In this document: positions 60,961-64,000 of the stretch, piece by piece
Layout: each line of letters opens with the position of its first letter
How positions within the stretch are numbered: the first letter of the stretch is position 1
DNA from: Welwitschia mirabilis
Taxonomy: Eukaryota > Gnetophyta > Gnetopsida > Welwitschiales
Direction: 5' to 3'
NCBI GenBank assembly: GCA_051453625.1
Contig: JBOZIK010000001.1
Coordinates: forward strand, 248,666,688-248,730,687
DNA length: 64,000 nucleotides
Position numbers and translations under genes: made by a program
The notes under the pieces: generated by a model
Database searches by the model: none
Told to the model about the DNA's origin: nothing
What the model saw: only the letters and a program-made list of their open reading frames with translations

Positions 60961-62459
60961 TAAAACTAAACTTACTTTAACTAATAAACTTTATATACTA
61001 TGTGGCTATTAATTTTTACATTATCTCTATAAGATTACTATTAATGACTTGCCATGCATCCTATTTATCTAGATTCTAAAAAATAACATATGATTTTTTA
61101 AAAAAATCTTGATCAAACACATAAATATGCATTATAGACATGAAATCTTCATTCCATTACTCTCAACTCTGATCATCATATAATGTTATCTTATGGTTGG
61201 TCATGATTCCTATAGTCAATACTAGTGTAAAACATTTTAATAACATGTGAAATCTGACTTTTAACTTTAAAGCCATAACAAATTTAGAGAAAAAATAGAA
61301 GAGGTTTTAACAAGTTTGAGGTAAAGTTGAATTCCAAAGGGATCTTACTACATCCACTATGAAAGTGATCTACCTAACACATAAAAGGATCTTATTAAAT
61401 AACCTAGAAAGAAGGAAAGTAGAAAAAAGTAAAGATAATGGTATAGTTATAAGAAAATAAATATTTCTCTCATCCACAAGCTTAAGTAATTTCAAAGTCA
61501 CAATGCAATAAAAGCAAAGAGATAGAAAAAGTTCATGATGAAGATGAATAGTTATAATAAAATGGAATTAAGGCCTAAAATCTTAGTAATCTATCAAAAT
61601 AATAATTTATGAAAACCAAAACAAACCTCCTAAATAGTAACAACCCTATGCACACAAAAACAAACAAAGTTTTTTTTTTCCAAAATGTTCTTAATGAAAG
61701 TTAGTTAAATTTTAATACAAGGGCCCTAATTTGATTATTAAATATGAAAATGTAGATTTGTTAATTTTAGATTCTTCTTCCAAGTTCAGGTAGTGATCAC
61801 ATCCTCTTTAAATATGATACCCTTTTCTTCTGAGGGAGTAAAAAATAAAATATAAATCACCTCAATGAGGCATCTAAATCATTAGCTAGATTCAGTTACT
61901 TCAATTTGTATCCCACTTAATGAAGAGTACCAGGTAATGTTGGTGGCCTACTTATACCTTAGAATTAATAAATTTTAATAATTTATTATACTTTTGCCTT
62001 CCTATTGATTTAATGATGAAATCTAAGGAGGTCCTATCACTATTCTTGTGGAATTTATCTAATATACCCTTAATTATAAAGGCATAGATGGGAATTTAAA
62101 CCTTGTCATATCTAAGATATTTCTACTTAAGAGAAGATGGCTCTTCATTTGACCTAAACATCATAGTTAAAGTAGCTTAAATATTACATAATAAGTTTAG
62201 AGAATAGTGTATCCTGACATCGATCCATATTTATGTAAGGCTATATGTGTGCACCACCAACTAAGACTTATTATCAATGAAAGAATGATGTATTTAGAGT
62301 AAATGTAATTTTTAATTTTCAACCTTAAACACAAAAATTAAAGTTAAATATGAGAAAAGTAAAGGAAAATACCAAAAAACAAACACAAGGATAGGGACTG
62401 ATATTAACATGTAAAAATTGTTGTTTATATTTAATTATTTTAGGCCAATTTATTATAAA
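60961..62459. other. AT-rich DNA, probably copia gag/leader on minus strand; nothing certain
   Basis: The part just above 60961 may continue the copia gag N-terminus (minus), but stops are too dense to read it. No PBS or LTR was found up to 62459. Confidence 0.35.
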
Positions 62460-63138
62460 TGATGGTACTAATTTAATTGTTTCATTATAAAATATGTCTT
62501 TTATTGTTTTATAATAAACATTTAATATTATATTTTTCTCTATATGAACTATAGATTTTTGGCCACATTTTGGAACGCATATCAGAAGATGGATTTAATT
62601 AGATACAAAATAATAATGATAATGGAGATATGAGGTGGCAATATGTAGTAGAAGCATTTGAAGACATATGGTAGAGGCATGTAGAGGTGGAATTGGATAC
62701 ATGTAATGATACTAATATTTGGTAGAAAAATCTGACTCCAAAGGCCACATGTTGAACTCATCATGACGAAGATTTCACCAAATGCTACATAATGATCTTC
62801 ACCAAATGCTATAATACAATCTCCATTAAATGCTAAATAATGAATATTTTACCTAATACTATAGGATAGAATATTACCTATCTAATACTATAAGATAATT
62901 TCTACCTAATGCCATAAGATATAATCTTATGTACCTAATCAAACTACAAGCCAATATCTTGTAATCATCCCTTACCTTTATCTCTTCCTATAAAAGGGTT
63001 ATGAACCCTTTATTAAATTGATCTTTATCTTAAAACATTGAATAACTTTGGAGCATTGACTTGTGATGGCTTTCTAGGTATCTCTTTGGGAAAATAAGCT
63101 ATTTTTTTAGGATTGCTTGAAGAGTTATTCTTGCTTCT
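62460..63138 (+). repeat. family C LTR, second plus-strand copy (interrupted at 63139)
   Basis: Aligns with 38645-38922 joined to 52580-53110. It contains the tandem block (62740-62945; CACCAAATGCTA and TACCTAATACTATA units) and a promoter-like TATAAAAGGG at 62989. It is cut at 63138 by the start of an A/B-type LTR. Confidence 0.75.
62989..62998 (+). promoter_or_regulatory. LTR TATA box (TATAAAAGGG)
   Basis: Canonical plant TATA box 44 bp downstream of the tandem block of the family C LTR. It sets the LTR's orientation as plus. Confidence 0.55.
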
Positions 63139-64000
63139 TATTTCACTGCCAAATTGTATGTATTTGATAGGGTATTTTAAGTAATTTTATGGGACATTTA
63201 ACAAGTTTATACTGACTTTTGACAATAATAAAGAACTAAGTACAATATCACAAAAACGTCCAATCTTCATTACATTTAATAACAATTTAGGCAAAATACA
63301 ATACTTTCTATCTGAAGTAGTAATTCTACAATCAAATATTATGATTTGGCACAAGAAACACCTTATAAAAGTCCATTGTTTAACTTACCATCTAGATGAA
63401 TATATGAATGATAGAATTACTTATGCTAAAAAAAACACTTAGTAAACTAATCTAGTAGTTAATGCAGATGTTATATAATATAGCATTATCAGCTATGATA
63501 TCTAGATAACCAATAGGATGACATCTAAATATAATGCTTGACCGAACTTCATCAAACTTATGCTATGTATCTTGTACATTTTTGTTCTGCTATTATGGTT
63601 TTATCATAGCTATTAGTATTTGCTATATTTAGAATCTATGTTTGTAATAAATACTTCTTTTACACTGAACTCCAACTTGAGTTTCTTTGGCATTAAAAAT
63701 TCTTGTGATAGAAGATTAAAGAACAAGAAATCCATCTCTTATTGTTATAGAGAGGCTACTTCCTTAGTGTTAGGCTAGGTATCCTTATTTAAGGCGCTAC
63801 TACTTTGTAACATGAATATTAATTTTAGTTAATCAAAACTCTAATTTTTTTCATATCATTTGTTATGTGCATCTCCCTTGTGATCTATGTTGTTCATGAT
63901 TCCTTAACATATTTATCTGTCATATAGATAATGAGAGAAACCTTTGTTAAGATTGACATTACTAGTTTAAGTGCATTGCATTTCATTTATTAGATTAACT
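63139..64000 (+). repeat. A/B-type LTR, runs off the window
   Basis: TATTTCACTGCCAAATTG and GATAGGGTATTTTAAG align with the start of family B copy 3. GTGATAGAAGATTAAAGAAC and GGTATCCTTATTTAAGGCG align with the post-TATA block. Two decayed hairpin-motif copies are near 63384-63417 and 63484-63523. The element it belongs to lies beyond position 64000. Confidence 0.7.

Noticed and set aside
7034-63523. CRISPR-like array formed by the hairpin motif
   Set aside because: The copies are far apart in eukaryotic retrotransposons, unequal in spacing, and have no spacers of constant length or cas genes.
1-64000. tRNA, rRNA or other structural RNA genes
   Set aside because: No B-box-like GGTTCGAATCC, cloverleaf candidate or rRNA-like conserved block was noticed; tRNA-related matches are only primer-binding sites.

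Overview
This is a strongly AT-rich stretch of a plant nuclear genome, almost certainly heterochromatic or pericentromeric. It is built from old, mutated and mutually nested retrotransposons. The plant origin is shown by Athila-like Ty3/gypsy elements whose primer-binding sites derive from the tRNA-Asp complement, by minus-strand chromovirus and Ty1/copia remains, by a LINE-type remnant, and by a broken fragment of a plant RNA-dependent RNA polymerase of the RDR6 type. I see no intact gene: every coding region has several stops or frameshifts. The sequence is a draft with eight N gaps (1648-1706, 2674-2927, 15861-15960, 29235-29735, 35673-36104, 41574-41673, 55029-55038 and 55360-55369 of 10 N each, 56744-56843; the two 10-N gaps lie close together).

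Layout. 1-6789: anonymous AT-rich DNA. 6790-15540: Athila-like element 1 (5' LTR, PBS, decayed gag, protease, RT/RNase H, integrase, 3' non-coding region, truncated 3' LTR). 15961-23213: a second copy of the same family, its 5' part missing at a gap. 23214-30000: mostly unrecognised, with one possible tRNA-iMet PBS. 30000-30800: a block of more ordinary base composition holding the RDR6-like pseudogene (minus). 32634 onward: minus-strand LTR edge and PBS of another element. 34692-36674: a large inverted repeat around a CT microsatellite and a gap. 37020-38640: minus-strand LTR and chromovirus RT remains. 38645-53150: an LTR ('family C') split by a 13.7-kb nested block made of LTR-internal-LTR-internal-LTR of an Athila-related family ('B') that lacks pol but carries its own acidic ORF; inside that block lie a solo Athila-like LTR and a minus-strand chromovirus pol remnant. 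53686-62450: a further PBS-like site, a minus-strand copia remnant, a transposon-protein-like ORF, tandem repeats and a LINE-like ORF1 remnant. 62460-64000: another family C LTR interrupted by an A/B-type LTR that runs off the window.

The most unusual signal is a short bistable-hairpin motif of about 34 bp (core TGTCATC-CCC-ATGACA followed by GATGACA), repeated about 30 times. It occurs in pairs about 90-120 bp apart in every A and B LTR, again in their 5' leaders and 3' non-coding regions, and even in frame between protease and RT. It is shared by the pol-bearing family A and the pol-less family B, which makes it a candidate cis-acting RNA or DNA element by which B could parasitise A.
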